Source: Paractinoplanes atraurantiacus
GTDB taxonomy: Bacteria > Actinomycetota > Actinomycetes > Mycobacteriales > Micromonosporaceae
Direction: 5' to 3'
NCBI RefSeq assembly: GCF_900215205.1
Contig: NZ_OBDY01000029.1
Location: 81,591-145,590, forward strand
Length of the DNA stretch: 64,000 nt
Shown here: piece after piece, positions 23,602-32,491 of the stretch
How the letters are laid out: each line of letters starts with the position of its first letter
Numbering within the stretch: position 1 is the stretch's first letter
The notes under the pieces: generated by a model
The model's input: the letters and a program-made list of their open reading frames with translations, nothing else
Told to the model about the DNA's origin: nothing
Databases searched by the model: none
Made by a program: the position numbers and the translations under genes

Positions 23602-26600
23602 CTACCGCCGGGCGACCGTCACTGTTGACGGCGCGGACACCCGGACGTTGCCGGACGAGTCGGTGACCAGGGCCTGCAGGGTCACCTTACGGCCGGCGTA
23701 CTTGGCCGAGGCGGTCCACGAGAACCCGTACGGGGAAACCGATGTGGTCCCCGCCTTGGCCCCGTCGACCAGCAGCGTCACCGACCGCACTCCGAAGTCG
23801 TCGGTGGCCCGCACCAGCGGGTGCACGGTCTCGCCCACCTTGACCGCCGGCCGGGCGCCGGGGTCGACGATCGCGGCCGTCGGGCGGGTGTCGGCCACCC
23901 GCCCCACGCCGGTCGGCAGATGGCGAGGCTTGGGAGTACTCACCGTGCCGGCGTCGGTCAGAACGACACCACCGGTGATGCGGCTGTCCTTCACGAATCC
24001 GTCGGCTCCGTAGGTGAACTGCACGGGACCCGTGACGACCGTACTGCTTACATAGCCGTGATTGCGGATGCCGCTACGGACCGTGTTCTCCGGGGCGCCG
24101 TCCTTTCCGCGCGCTCCGTCGAAGAGGATGCCGCCCGTGACCACGCTGCCGGTGACGGTGAGTTCGCTCTCGACCGTGGCCGGGCCGGACCCCTGGATTA
24201 CTCCGGTCTTGACGACACCCCAGCCGCCGGCCTTGACGACGCTGTCGCTGAGGCGCCCGGCCGCGCCGAAGTAGGCGATACCGGCCTCAGCCTCCACTTT
24301 GCCCGACGTGACCGTGACGCCGGAGATGTCGACGAACATCTCATTGGTGTCGGTCGAGCCGAGCGACTGCCGGGACACCGTGATGACGTTGCCGCCGCCG
24401 TCGCGCAGGTACGGCTGGTCGCCGGCCAGGGTGGTCAGCGACTGGTCGGGCTCGATGACCACCTTGTCCGCCCCGGCGCCCTTGATCTTCAGCGGCTTGG
24501 TGATGGTCAGGCCGTTCTTCGAGCCGGCCTGCACCGGGTTGGAGTTGTGGTTCACCGGGGTCGACGACTCCTGGTAGATGCCCTCACAGACAACGATCGT
24601 GTCCCACGGCGACGCGGAATCGACGGCCTTCTGCACCGAGGTGAACTGCGCGTTCGGGCACTGCTTGCGGTCGTCGTCGACGGTCCAGACGGTGCCGCTG
24701 TCCTTCAGCGCGACGGTGCCGGGCGAGTTGGCGTACGCGGCCAGGGTGGCGGCCGGAGTCGTACCACCGGAGTGGTAACGCCCGTAGCCGGCGCCGTTGG
24801 CCTTGGTCACGCCGTCCGAGAGGATCTGCGCGCCGGACGCGCTCTCCTGGAAGCGCACGTCGGCTAGCTGGATCGAGCCCGACTTGGGCATGGCGCCGGT
24901 GCCGAAGCGCAGCTCCAGCGAGGCCAGCGAGCCGACGTCGACGCCCTGCCGGGCGAACTCGGTCAGCGGGACCCGGATCTGGTCGAGCACGATGTGCGTG
25001 TTCGGGGTGTTCGTGCCGGTCGACATGTGCAGCGCGTTGCCCCAGCGCGGGTCGCCGGCCGCGACGACGGCCTCGCGGCCGGTCGTGTCCTTCAGCGCGA
25101 TGACGAAGTCCTGGGTGGTCGACGCCGGGTCGAAAGAGACGGGCTTCTCGTTGGGCCACACCGGGCTGGCCGCGGTGCCGTTCACCGCCGTGTCGCGGGT
25201 GTTGTCGCCGCGGTTGTCGGCGCCCGGGTTGCGGGTGTCGAAGAAGTTGACCGCGGCGTCGAGCGCGAGCGCCTCCAGGCCCTTCAGGTTCTTGGAGGCG
25301 GCCGGGATCTGCGCGGTCAGCTTCGCGGCCGAGCCCTGCTCCCAGGCCAGGGTGAGCTGGCGACCGTACGAGTGGTTGACCGGCGCGTTCTCGCGGGTGC
25401 CGTTCTGGCCGCCGAGCGCGGTCGCGGCCGGCAGCGGGCACTGCTTGGCCGCCGCGGGCAGGCCGGTCTTGCCGAGCTGGGCCGGCGCGAAGTCCTGCGG
25501 CTCCGGGTTGCACCAGTCGAATCCCTGCGGGGTCGCCGCCGGCTTGGTGGTCACTCCGGCCGCTTGGGCGTACGGGTCGGCGAAGCCCTGCCCGGCCAGC
25601 GAGCCGCCGAGCGCGTTCAGGGTGAGCGGATTCTCCACTTCGGGACGGATCAGGTCGACCCGGGCGCCGGCGCCGGCGAAGTAGGTCGTGTTGACCCGCT
25701 CCTCGCACGGGATGGCCGTTCCCGAGGTGCTCGTCGGGCAGGCGCTCGCGGGCACCTGAAGCTTGGACGAGGTGTTCGAGAGCTCGCCGGTCATGTACGG
25801 CTCGAACGCGCCCTCGCCGCCGATGTAGCGCCGGAAGAACGCGGCCATCGTGGCCAGGCCGAGCTTCTCCTGGTCGCCCATCCGCTGCGGGTCGCCCGAG
25901 ATCTTCGTGTTCTTGGCCGGGTTCAGCGGGTCCGAGTTGTCGATCGCGTAGTTCAGGGCCGGGTCGGTGTAGGAGGCGGCGCCGCTGAGCCGCAGGTTGT
26001 TCGGGTGGACGTTGTTGGTCGCGAACGGCGCCGAGTTGCCACAGGCGGCGTCGTTGTTGGCCTGCCCGTCGGCGCCGCCGTCGGCGTACCAGACCGAGTT
26101 GTACCAGTTGTGGATGGCGCCGAGCTGCTCCACCTGGATCCGCGGGAACGGGTCACCGGGGCTGACGTACTGGGAACGCTCGAACTCGCGCGCGCCCATC
26201 AGGTTGGAGACGTCGCCGTCGCACATCGGCAGGATCGTCATGAACGGCATGCCGTACGGCGCCTTGCGCTCGTAGTCGGTCGGCGCCAGCGAGATGACGC
26301 CGTTGATCGGGTAGCGCGGCCCGTCCGTGCGGATGCGGTTGTAGTCGAGGAAGTTGGTGACCGCGTCGCCGCCGCGCGAGTGGCCCATCAGGCCGATGCG
26401 GGTCATGTCGAGGTGACCGGCCAGGGTCTTGCCGATGGTGGTGTGCTCGTCGACCGGCAGGCCCTTGGCCTTGGCGGCGGCGGTGATGGCGTCGAGCGTG
26501 GCCGACAGGAGCATGCGGCGGTTGTGCATGCCTTTGCCCTTGCTGTTGTCCTGCCGCATCATCAGCTGGTCCTGCGAGAGGGAGAACGTGGTGTAGCCCC

Positions 26601-27030
26601 AGGTCGCGAGGTTCTCGGCCAGGTAGGCGTAGCCGCTCTCGTTGTGCTTGTACTGCGCGCACGTCGCCGTGGCGGAGTCCTGACCGGAGTCGCAGGAGCC
26701 GTGGTTGCCGTGCACCAGCACGATCAGCGGCGACGGCTGGGTCCGCTTCTTCCAGTCGGGCATGTAGAGCTGGCCGCGGATCTCGACGTCCATCGGCGCC
26801 TGCGCCGTTCCGGTCGTGGGCGCCGCGCCGTCGGAGTTGGGCTCCTGAATGGCCGCCAGGCCGAACTTGGCCTCCTGGACGACCTGGTGACCGTACGGCC
26901 CGCGGGCCGTGGGATCGGGAAGGGAAGCGGGTTTGGGGCTGGTCGCCGCCGCGGCCGGAGCGGAGAGCCCGGCCAGCGAGACGACGACCGGCAGAGCGAT
27001 CCCGAAAACGCGCCTAAGTGTTCCGTGCAC
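23602..27030 (-). CDS. Large secreted alpha/beta-hydrolase with beta-helix and Ig-like C-terminal domains
   Basis: This is a 1142-residue exported protein. Residues 1-29 are a Sec signal peptide ending APAAAA. Residues about 90-420 form an alpha/beta hydrolase: LIVLVHGNHGSCDSG (oxyanion region), nucleophile elbow GLMGHSRGGDAV near residue 218, and an AIHNWYNS segment. A middle region (about 560-770) looks like a carbohydrate-binding/jelly-roll domain. Residues about 790-1020 show pectin-lyase-like beta-helix sequence (TSVQKAVDSASPWDTIVVCEGIYQ). The last 90 residues are an Ig-like domain. GTG 27030 is preceded by GGGGAG. It may process the extracellular polysaccharide made by this locus. Confidence 0.82.
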   Translation of the reverse strand: MHGTLRRVFGIALPVVVSLAGLSAPAAAATSPKPASLPDPTARGPYGHQVVQEAKFGLAAIQEPNSDGAAPTTGTAQAPMDVEIRGQLYMPDWKKRTQPSPLIVLVHGNHGSCDSGQDSATATCAQYKHNESGYAYLAENLATWGYTTFSLSQDQLMMRQDNSKGKGMHNRRMLLSATLDAITAAAKAKGLPVDEHTTIGKTLAGHLDMTRIGLMGHSRGGDAVTNFLDYNRIRTDGPRYPINGVISLAPTDYERKAPYGMPFMTILPMCDGDVSNLMGAREFERSQYVSPGDPFPRIQVEQLGAIHNWYNSVWYADGGADGQANNDAACGNSAPFATNNVHPNNLRLSGAASYTDPALNYAIDNSDPLNPAKNTKISGDPQRMGDQEKLGLATMAAFFRRYIGGEGAFEPYMTGELSNTSSKLQVPASACPTSTSGTAIPCEERVNTTYFAGAGARVDLIRPEVENPLTLNALGGSLAGQGFADPYAQAAGVTTKPAATPQGFDWCNPEPQDFAPAQLGKTGLPAAAKQCPLPAATALGGQNGTRENAPVNHSYGRQLTLAWEQGSAAKLTAQIPAASKNLKGLEALALDAAVNFFDTRNPGADNRGDNTRDTAVNGTAASPVWPNEKPVSFDPASTTQDFVIALKDTTGREAVVAAGDPRWGNALHMSTGTNTPNTHIVLDQIRVPLTEFARQGVDVGSLASLELRFGTGAMPKSGSIQLADVRFQESASGAQILSDGVTKANGAGYGRYHSGGTTPAATLAAYANSPGTVALKDSGTVWTVDDDRKQCPNAQFTSVQKAVDSASPWDTIVVCEGIYQESSTPVNHNSNPVQAGSKNGLTITKPLKIKGAGADKVVIEPDQSLTTLAGDQPYLRDGGGNVITVSRQSLGSTDTNEMFVDISGVTVTSGKVEAEAGIAYFGAAGRLSDSVVKAGGWGVVKTGVIQGSGPATVESELTVTGSVVTGGILFDGARGKDGAPENTVRSGIRNHGYVSSTVVTGPVQFTYGADGFVKDSRITGGVVLTDAGTVSTPKPRHLPTGVGRVADTRPTAAIVDPGARPAVKVGETVHPLVRATDDFGVRSVTLLVDGAKAGTTSVSPYGFSWTASAKYAGRKVTLQALVTDSSGNVRVSAPSTVTVARR

Positions 27031-27107
27031 GCATTTCTCCCCAGAAAGGAGTGAAAGAAATTACGAGCGGAACGTTAAGAGTCAGACGTTTCTCAGCTGT
27101 TTCTTAT

Positions 27108-28001
27108 CTAATTCAAAGGCGGGAAGGGCAGCGTGGCCGGGCGGACCAGCGCGGTGACGGCGCGCCGGCTTCTCTGGTGTCCCAGGGCAGCTCGGGACGC
27201 CTCACGGAGGAAGACCGCCGACCAGTAGAAGGCGGACGCGGGCGCGGAATGCCGCATTCGATAGAGCCTGACCCGGTTGACGGTCAGCAGGCTCCACAAG
27301 GCCGGCGACACCCGCGACTCGCCTCCGATATGGACAACCTCGGCATCGGCCACCAACTCGGTCACGAAACCACGATCCCGGGCGCGCAGGGCGAATTCCG
27401 TCTCCTCGGAATAGAGGAAGAACCGCTCCTCCCACGGCCCGCACGCCTCGAGGCAGGCGCGCGACATCAGCATCACGGCGCCGGTCGCCCAGTCGGCCGT
27501 GCCGTCGGTGAAGTACGCCTCGCGGTCGAGCACGGTCTCGCCCAGCGCCGGGAAACGGCCGGCCCGCTGGCCCAGCACGGCCTCGCCGAGAGCGCGGCCC
27601 ACGGTCGGCTCGCGGCGCAGCGAGTACGCCACGTGCCCGTCCTCGCCGAGGATGCGCGGCACCGCGATGCCGACGCCCGGCTTCTCCAGTCGGGCCGCCA
27701 GCTCGGCCACCGACCCCGGCTTCAGACGGACGTCGGGGTTGAGGATCAGGACGGCGTCGTACGGATCGGCGACGCGCAGCGCGGCGTTGAAGGCGGCCGC
27801 ATATCCCGCGTTGCGGCCGGTCTGCTCGATGTGGCAGCCCGGCACGAGCTCGCGGGCGATGGCGACGCAGTCGTCGGCCGAGTTGTTGTCGGCGACGTAG
27901 AGACCCCAGTCGAGGCCGCTCAGGCCCTCGTCCAGGGAGCGCAGCAACCCCGGCAGCACCGCGGCGCTGTTGTAGGTGACTACTACTACCGCGACTCTCA
28001 T
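27108..28001 (-). CDS. Family 2 glycosyltransferase (rhamnosyltransferase-like)
   Basis: This 297-residue GT-A enzyme has AVVVVTYNSAAVLPGLLRSL at the N-terminus, NNSADD, GRNAGYAAAFNAAL, LILNPDVRLKPGSV (DxD-like NPDV) and GPWEERFFLYSEETEFALRA. This is the pattern of RfbN/WsaF-type rhamnosyl or related transferases working on the cytosolic face of the membrane. dTDP-rhamnose from the rml genes is a plausible donor. ATG 28001 overlaps the stop of the next gene upstream (ATGA). Confidence 0.88.
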   Translation of the reverse strand: MRVAVVVVTYNSAAVLPGLLRSLDEGLSGLDWGLYVADNNSADDCVAIARELVPGCHIEQTGRNAGYAAAFNAALRVADPYDAVLILNPDVRLKPGSVAELAARLEKPGVGIAVPRILGEDGHVAYSLRREPTVGRALGEAVLGQRAGRFPALGETVLDREAYFTDGTADWATGAVMLMSRACLEACGPWEERFFLYSEETEFALRARDRGFVTELVADAEVVHIGGESRVSPALWSLLTVNRVRLYRMRHSAPASAFYWSAVFLREASRAALGHQRSRRAVTALVRPATLPFPPLN

Positions 28002-28840
28002 GCTGTCCTGCTGCTTTCGTCTCGGAGCCAGGTCGTGAAGTCGCCGGCGCGCACGGCACGCTTGGCGCGGCGCCGGGTGACGAGGGTGACGGCCAGGAAG
28101 ACGGCCAGCTTGGGGGCGGCCAGGGGATTCGCCCGGACGATCCCGATCAGATCGGCTTTGGTGGTACGGGCCTCGTCCACCGCGTCGGGCAGGGCCTGCT
28201 GGAGCTGCGTGGTCGCGGTGACCGACCGGACCCGCCGGCGGATCAGGTCGCCCAGGGTGCGCGGCGGATGCACGATGACCCGCGAACCGGGCACGATCCG
28301 GCGCTCGGCCGCGGTGAACGCGACCGAGGCGGCCAGGTCGTCGCCCATCACGTCGGGCACCGCCCGCAGCCGCTCGCGGGCCTCGCCGGTCACTGCGATG
28401 ACGCCGCGGCCGAACAGGCCCTCGCGCACCACCGGCAGTTGCTGCCAGACGTCGTAATACCACCGGACGGGCCACGACGACCGGTCCGTCGGGACGACCC
28501 GCTCGGGCGCGGCCGCGAGCACGCCCGGCTCGCGCAGGGCCTCGGCCAGCCGCCGGATGTCGCCGGCGGTCATCTCCACGTCGGCGTCGAGGTAGACCAC
28601 CTCACTGCCGGTGGCCCGGTCGTCACCGGCCCGCATCGCCGCGTACTTGCCCGCTTGCGGAACGTCGACCACCTCGACGGGCGGGCCGAAGCCGGCGGCC
28701 ACCGCCGCGGTGTCGTCGGTGCACCCGTTGGGCACCACCACGACCTGCAACTCGCCCGGCCGCGCGCCGGACACGAGCGACCGCAACAGCCGGCCGATGA
28801 CGGGCGCCTCGTTGTGCGCCGGGACAACCACGCTGATCAC
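27998..28840 (-). CDS. Family 2 glycosyltransferase
   Basis: This 280-residue GT-A enzyme reads ISVVVPAHNEAPVIGRLLRS, VVVPNGCTDDTAAVAA, GKYAAMRAGDDRA and VVYLDADVEMT (DxD metal site). Its C-terminal helices are basic and amphipathic (RRRVRSVTATTQLQQ; TLVTRRRAKRAVRAG), probably membrane-associating. I chose GTG 28840, immediately before ISVVVPAHNE; the upstream open frame is shadow. It forms a two-gene unit with the GT2 gene at 27108-28001. Confidence 0.85.
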   Translation of the reverse strand: MISVVVPAHNEAPVIGRLLRSLVSGARPGELQVVVVPNGCTDDTAAVAAGFGPPVEVVDVPQAGKYAAMRAGDDRATGSEVVYLDADVEMTAGDIRRLAEALREPGVLAAAPERVVPTDRSSWPVRWYYDVWQQLPVVREGLFGRGVIAVTGEARERLRAVPDVMGDDLAASVAFTAAERRIVPGSRVIVHPPRTLGDLIRRRVRSVTATTQLQQALPDAVDEARTTKADLIGIVRANPLAAPKLAVFLAVTLVTRRRAKRAVRAGDFTTWLRDESSRTA

Positions 28841-29032
28841 GCTGGCAGTATTCCGGTGGCCGCCGATCGACACCACCCTCTGTCGGATCCCCGCGCAAGG
28901 ACACGCCGGACGGTCACCGTGGACGGACCGTCGGATATTCAGCCTCGACCGGACGGCCGACTGCCGCGGACCCGGGGTTATGCGAAAGGGTGGTGGAGCA
29001 ATCCAGAAACACCAGGAAAGGCAGGGCAATAC

Positions 29033-30271
29033 GTGTACGTCTCGGTACGCGACCGGCCGGCAGCCCAGCCGGGCCGCACCGCCGGACGGGTGGCGACGAC
29101 CGTGGTGCTCCTCGGCGTGGTCAGCATGTTCACCGACGTCTCCTCGGAGATGGTCGCCGCGGTTCTGCCGCTCTACCTGACCACCCAGGTCGGCCTCGGC
29201 TACCTGGCGTACGGTTTCGTCGACGGCCTCTACCAGGGCGTGAGCGCGGTCGTCCGGATCGGCGGCGGCTACGCGGCCGACCGCAACGGTCACCCCAAAT
29301 GGATCGCCGTCCTCGGCTACGGCGTGTCCGCCCTGAGCCGCATCGCCCTGCTCCCGGCGCACGGCTTCGCCACCATCGTCTCGGTCATCTCGGCCGACCG
29401 GCTCGGCAAGGGCCTGCGCACGGCCCCGCGCGACGCGCTCATCGCCGCCTCCAGCGACCCGGCCCAGCTCGGCCGCGCCTTCGGCGTGCACCGCACGCTC
29501 GACACCATCGGCGCGGTGCTCGGCCCGCTGGTGGCTTTCGCCCTGCTCGCCATGGTTCCGGGCAGTTACGACTCGGTCTTCGTGGTCTCGTTCGCCTTCG
29601 CGATCGTCGGCCTGGCCGTCCTGCTGCTCTTCGTGCCGAACATGCGCACCCACGCCGCCACGGCCCGCACCGGCCTGCGCGTGGTCTTCCGCGAGCTGGC
29701 CGGCAAGGGCCTGCGCAAGCCGCTGATCGCCACCGCGATCCTCGGTGTGCTCACGGTCGGCGACGGCTTCCTCTACCTCTCCATCCAGCAGCGCGACGAC
29801 CTCACGGCCAGCCTGTTCCCGCTGCTGTACGTCGGCACGAACGTCGCCTACCTGGCGTTCGCGCTGCCGCTGGGCCGCCTGGCCGACCGCGTCGGCCGGG
29901 CGCGCGTCTTCGTCGGCGGCCACGTGGCGCTGCTGGCGGCCTACTTCGCGGCCGGCGGCCAGTTCGGCGGCATCGCCACCACGGTGCTGGTCCTGCTGCT
30001 GCTCGGCACGTACTACGCGGCCACCGACGGCGTGCTGCCGGCCCTGGTCAGCCGCCTGGTCAGCGAACAGACCCGGGGCAGCGGCATCGCGGCCGCGCAG
30101 ACCGTCGTCGCGCTCTCCCGCTTCGTCTCCGCGCTCGCCTTCGGCAGCCTGTGGGTGCTGGTCGGGCGGGGCAACGCGCTGCTGATCGTCGGCGTGCTGC
30201 TGGCCGCCGCCCTGCCCGCCGCCTGGATGCTGCTGCGGCCCTCCGACAAGCCCGCTGAGGCCGCCGCGTGA
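29033..30271 (+). CDS. MFS transporter, 12 TM
   Basis: This 412-residue integral membrane protein starts VYVSVRDRPA, and MFTDVSSEMVAAVLPLYL in TM1 is typical of a multidrug/sugar MFS subgroup. RIGGGYAADRNGHPKW marks loop 2-3 and RLGKGLRTAPRDALIA the cytoplasmic loop 4-5. I chose GTG 29033, with AGGAAAGGCAGGG upstream as ribosome site. It is the first of five plus-strand genes. Within an exopolysaccharide locus it may export a precursor or lipid, but the substrate is unknown. Confidence 0.82.
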   Translation: MYVSVRDRPAAQPGRTAGRVATTVVLLGVVSMFTDVSSEMVAAVLPLYLTTQVGLGYLAYGFVDGLYQGVSAVVRIGGGYAADRNGHPKWIAVLGYGVSALSRIALLPAHGFATIVSVISADRLGKGLRTAPRDALIAASSDPAQLGRAFGVHRTLDTIGAVLGPLVAFALLAMVPGSYDSVFVVSFAFAIVGLAVLLLFVPNMRTHAATARTGLRVVFRELAGKGLRKPLIATAILGVLTVGDGFLYLSIQQRDDLTASLFPLLYVGTNVAYLAFALPLGRLADRVGRARVFVGGHVALLAAYFAAGGQFGGIATTVLVLLLLGTYYAATDGVLPALVSRLVSEQTRGSGIAAAQTVVALSRFVSALAFGSLWVLVGRGNALLIVGVLLAAALPAAWMLLRPSDKPAEAAA

Positions 30272-31287
30272 GCACCCGCATCCGGGTGGCCGCCCTGGCC
30301 GCCATCGTCGTGCTGTCCCTGGTCGCCGCCGGCGTCTACGTGCTGCGCGTGCAGCGCGAGCAGGCGTCGGAGGCCAAGGCGGCCCCGGCCGTGCCCGTCT
30401 CCGACCTCACGACCGCCATGGCCGGGCCGCATCTGCTGTTCCGCAACACGGCCCTGGGCAACGGTTACGGCAAGCTCGCGGTCGTTCCGCTCAGCGATCC
30501 CGGCGGCCCGCGGGCGCTCACCGGCGTGTCCTGCGAGCGGGCGTACTCGGCCGCCGGGCGCTCGGTGTGCCTGTCGGCCCGGCGCGGCATCACCAACACG
30601 TACAAGGCGCAGGTCCTCGGTGACGACTGGAAGGCCGTCGGCGACCTGCCGCTGACCGGGCTGCCGAGCCGCGTCCGGCTCTCCCGCGACGGCGCGCTCG
30701 CCGTCACCACCACCTTCGTCTACGGCGACTCCTACGCCACCGTCGGCCAGTTCTCGACCCGCACGCTGGTCACCCGCATCGGCGGCAAGGAGTCGGCCGA
30801 CCTCGAGAACTTCAAGTTGTACGTCGACGGCAAGCGCATCACGGCGGCCGACCGCAACCTGTGGGGCGTGACGTTCGCCGACGACGACACCTTCTACGCG
30901 ACCGCCGCCTCGGGCGGCAAGACGTGGCTGGTCAAGGGGAGCCTGTCCGGGCAAAGGCTCGATTCCCTGCGTACGGACGTGGAATGCCCCTCGCTCTCCC
31001 CCGACCGCACCCGGATCGCCTTCAAGAAGCACGGCGACCTGCCGAACGGCGAATGGCGCCTGGCCGTCTACGACCTGCGCACCGGCAAGGAGACCGTCCT
31101 GGCCGAGACACGCAGCGTCGACGATCAGGCCGAGTGGCTCGACGACAGCACCGTCCTCTACGGCCTGCCGCGCACCAGCGACAGCGGCGCGGCCACCAGC
31201 GACGTGTGGGCCGCCGCGGCGGACGGAACGGGCAAGCCTCGCGTACTGGTGCAGGATGCCTGGTCGCCGGCGGTGATCCGCGACTGA
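30268..31287 (+). CDS. Membrane-anchored beta-propeller (TolB/WD-like) protein
   Basis: This 339-residue protein has one N-terminal TM anchor (residues 7-26) and a large extracytoplasmic part made of repeating four-stranded units, e.g. GALAVTTTFVYGDS, CPSLSPDRTRIAFKKHGD and WRLAVYDLRTGKETVLAETRS. These resemble TolB/PD40 propeller blades. No catalytic motif is visible. GTG 30268 overlaps the MFS stop (GTGA), so the two are coupled. It may act as a binding or scaffold protein for cell-surface polymer export. Confidence 0.75.
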   Translation: MSTRIRVAALAAIVVLSLVAAGVYVLRVQREQASEAKAAPAVPVSDLTTAMAGPHLLFRNTALGNGYGKLAVVPLSDPGGPRALTGVSCERAYSAAGRSVCLSARRGITNTYKAQVLGDDWKAVGDLPLTGLPSRVRLSRDGALAVTTTFVYGDSYATVGQFSTRTLVTRIGGKESADLENFKLYVDGKRITAADRNLWGVTFADDDTFYATAASGGKTWLVKGSLSGQRLDSLRTDVECPSLSPDRTRIAFKKHGDLPNGEWRLAVYDLRTGKETVLAETRSVDDQAEWLDDSTVLYGLPRTSDSGAATSDVWAAAADGTGKPRVLVQDAWSPAVIRD

Positions 31288-31368
31288 CTGACACATTCGG
31301 TACCCCAGTTGATCACCGTCCGAGGCTATCGTTCCGCAGGACGTGTACCGCATCGATGAGGGAGCACG

Positions 31369-32481
31369 ATGACCACCGAACCCGGAAGCCACCTCCGCGA
31401 GCCGAAGCGAGGCCTGATCATCCTGGCCGGCGCTCTCGCCGTCGCGGTGGTGACCGCGCTCGTCGTGATCGGCACCCGGCCCGAGCCACCCCAAACCACC
31501 GGCGCCATCGCCGGCGGGCAGTCGCCGACGCCCGCCGGCCCGGTGACCACCGCCGCGTCGGCACCGTCGGTGCCCCCGTCGGCCGTGCCCAGTTCCGTGC
31601 CCCCGTCGCCCAGCAACTCCGTACCACCGTCAAGCGCCGCCGCCGCAAGCACCAAGCCCGCGCCCAAGACGACGTCGGCGAAGCCGGCGGCGCCTCCCGC
31701 CTCCCTGCCGTCGTCCTTCCCCAACGCCTCCAACACCGGCGTCCGGCCCGGGGTCAAGCTCAAGGCCCGCGGCGACATCACCGTGACGAAGAACGGCACG
31801 GTCCTCAACGCGCTCGACGTCACCGGCGTCATCACGGTCCAGGCCAGCAACGTCGTCATCTCGAACACCCGGGTTACCAACAAGGGCAAGGCCGACTGGG
31901 GCATCGTGCAGACCGCCGGCGCCAGCAACCTCGTGGTGATGGACAGCGAGATCCGCGGCAACGGCAGCGAGAGCATGCACCAGGGCATCTACAACATCGG
32001 CGGGCACATCACGGTCAAGCGCACCGAGATCTCCCGCATCGCCGACGGCGTGGCTACCAACCGCGGCCTCATCGAGGACTGCTACCTGCACTCGCCGCAG
32101 GTCTACGACGGCGACCACGTCGACATGATCCAGTCGACCGAGGGCCCGCCGTCCGGCGCCTCCCTGACGATCCGGCACAACACGATCATCAACGACGAGT
32201 TGCAGACCTCGGCCATCGCCCTGTTCCAGGACTTCGGCGTCGCCCGCAACGCCCTGATCGTCGACAACTACCTGGCCGGCGGCGCCTACACGGTGTACGG
32301 CGGCGAGGGCGACCACGGCCAGTCCAGCAACATCCGGATCGAGAACAACACGTTCGGCAAGGACGTCTTCCCGAAGATCGGCCAGTACGGCCCGATCGCG
32401 CACTTCGACGCGGGCGGGCCCGGCAACACCTTCACCGGCAACGTCTACGCCGACACCAAGACCCCGGTCTCCCTGTCATGA
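31369..32481 (+). CDS. Membrane-anchored right-handed beta-helix protein
   Basis: This 370-residue protein has an N-terminal TM anchor (about 16-36) and a Pro/Ser/Ala/Lys-rich linker (about 38-120). Its beta-helix domain contains ITVQASNVVISNTRVTNKG, NIGGHITVKRTEIS, RHNTIINDELQTSAIALFQ and IRIENNTFGKDVF, the PbH1 repeat pattern of pectate-lyase-like proteins. A GAGGGAGCACG ribosome site precedes ATG 31369. It may bind or cleave a polysaccharide outside the cell; catalytic residues are not obvious. Confidence 0.8.
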   Translation: MTTEPGSHLREPKRGLIILAGALAVAVVTALVVIGTRPEPPQTTGAIAGGQSPTPAGPVTTAASAPSVPPSAVPSSVPPSPSNSVPPSSAAAASTKPAPKTTSAKPAAPPASLPSSFPNASNTGVRPGVKLKARGDITVTKNGTVLNALDVTGVITVQASNVVISNTRVTNKGKADWGIVQTAGASNLVVMDSEIRGNGSESMHQGIYNIGGHITVKRTEISRIADGVATNRGLIEDCYLHSPQVYDGDHVDMIQSTEGPPSGASLTIRHNTIINDELQTSAIALFQDFGVARNALIVDNYLAGGAYTVYGGEGDHGQSSNIRIENNTFGKDVFPKIGQYGPIAHFDAGGPGNTFTGNVYADTKTPVSLS

Positions 32482-32491
32482 GGCGGTTTCC

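Noticed and set aside
24994..27054. Plus-strand open frame of 686 codons
   Set aside because: It is antisense to the secreted hydrolase; its composition is Arg/Gly/Val/Ala-rich with no domain, while the minus strand has a signal peptide and clear motifs.
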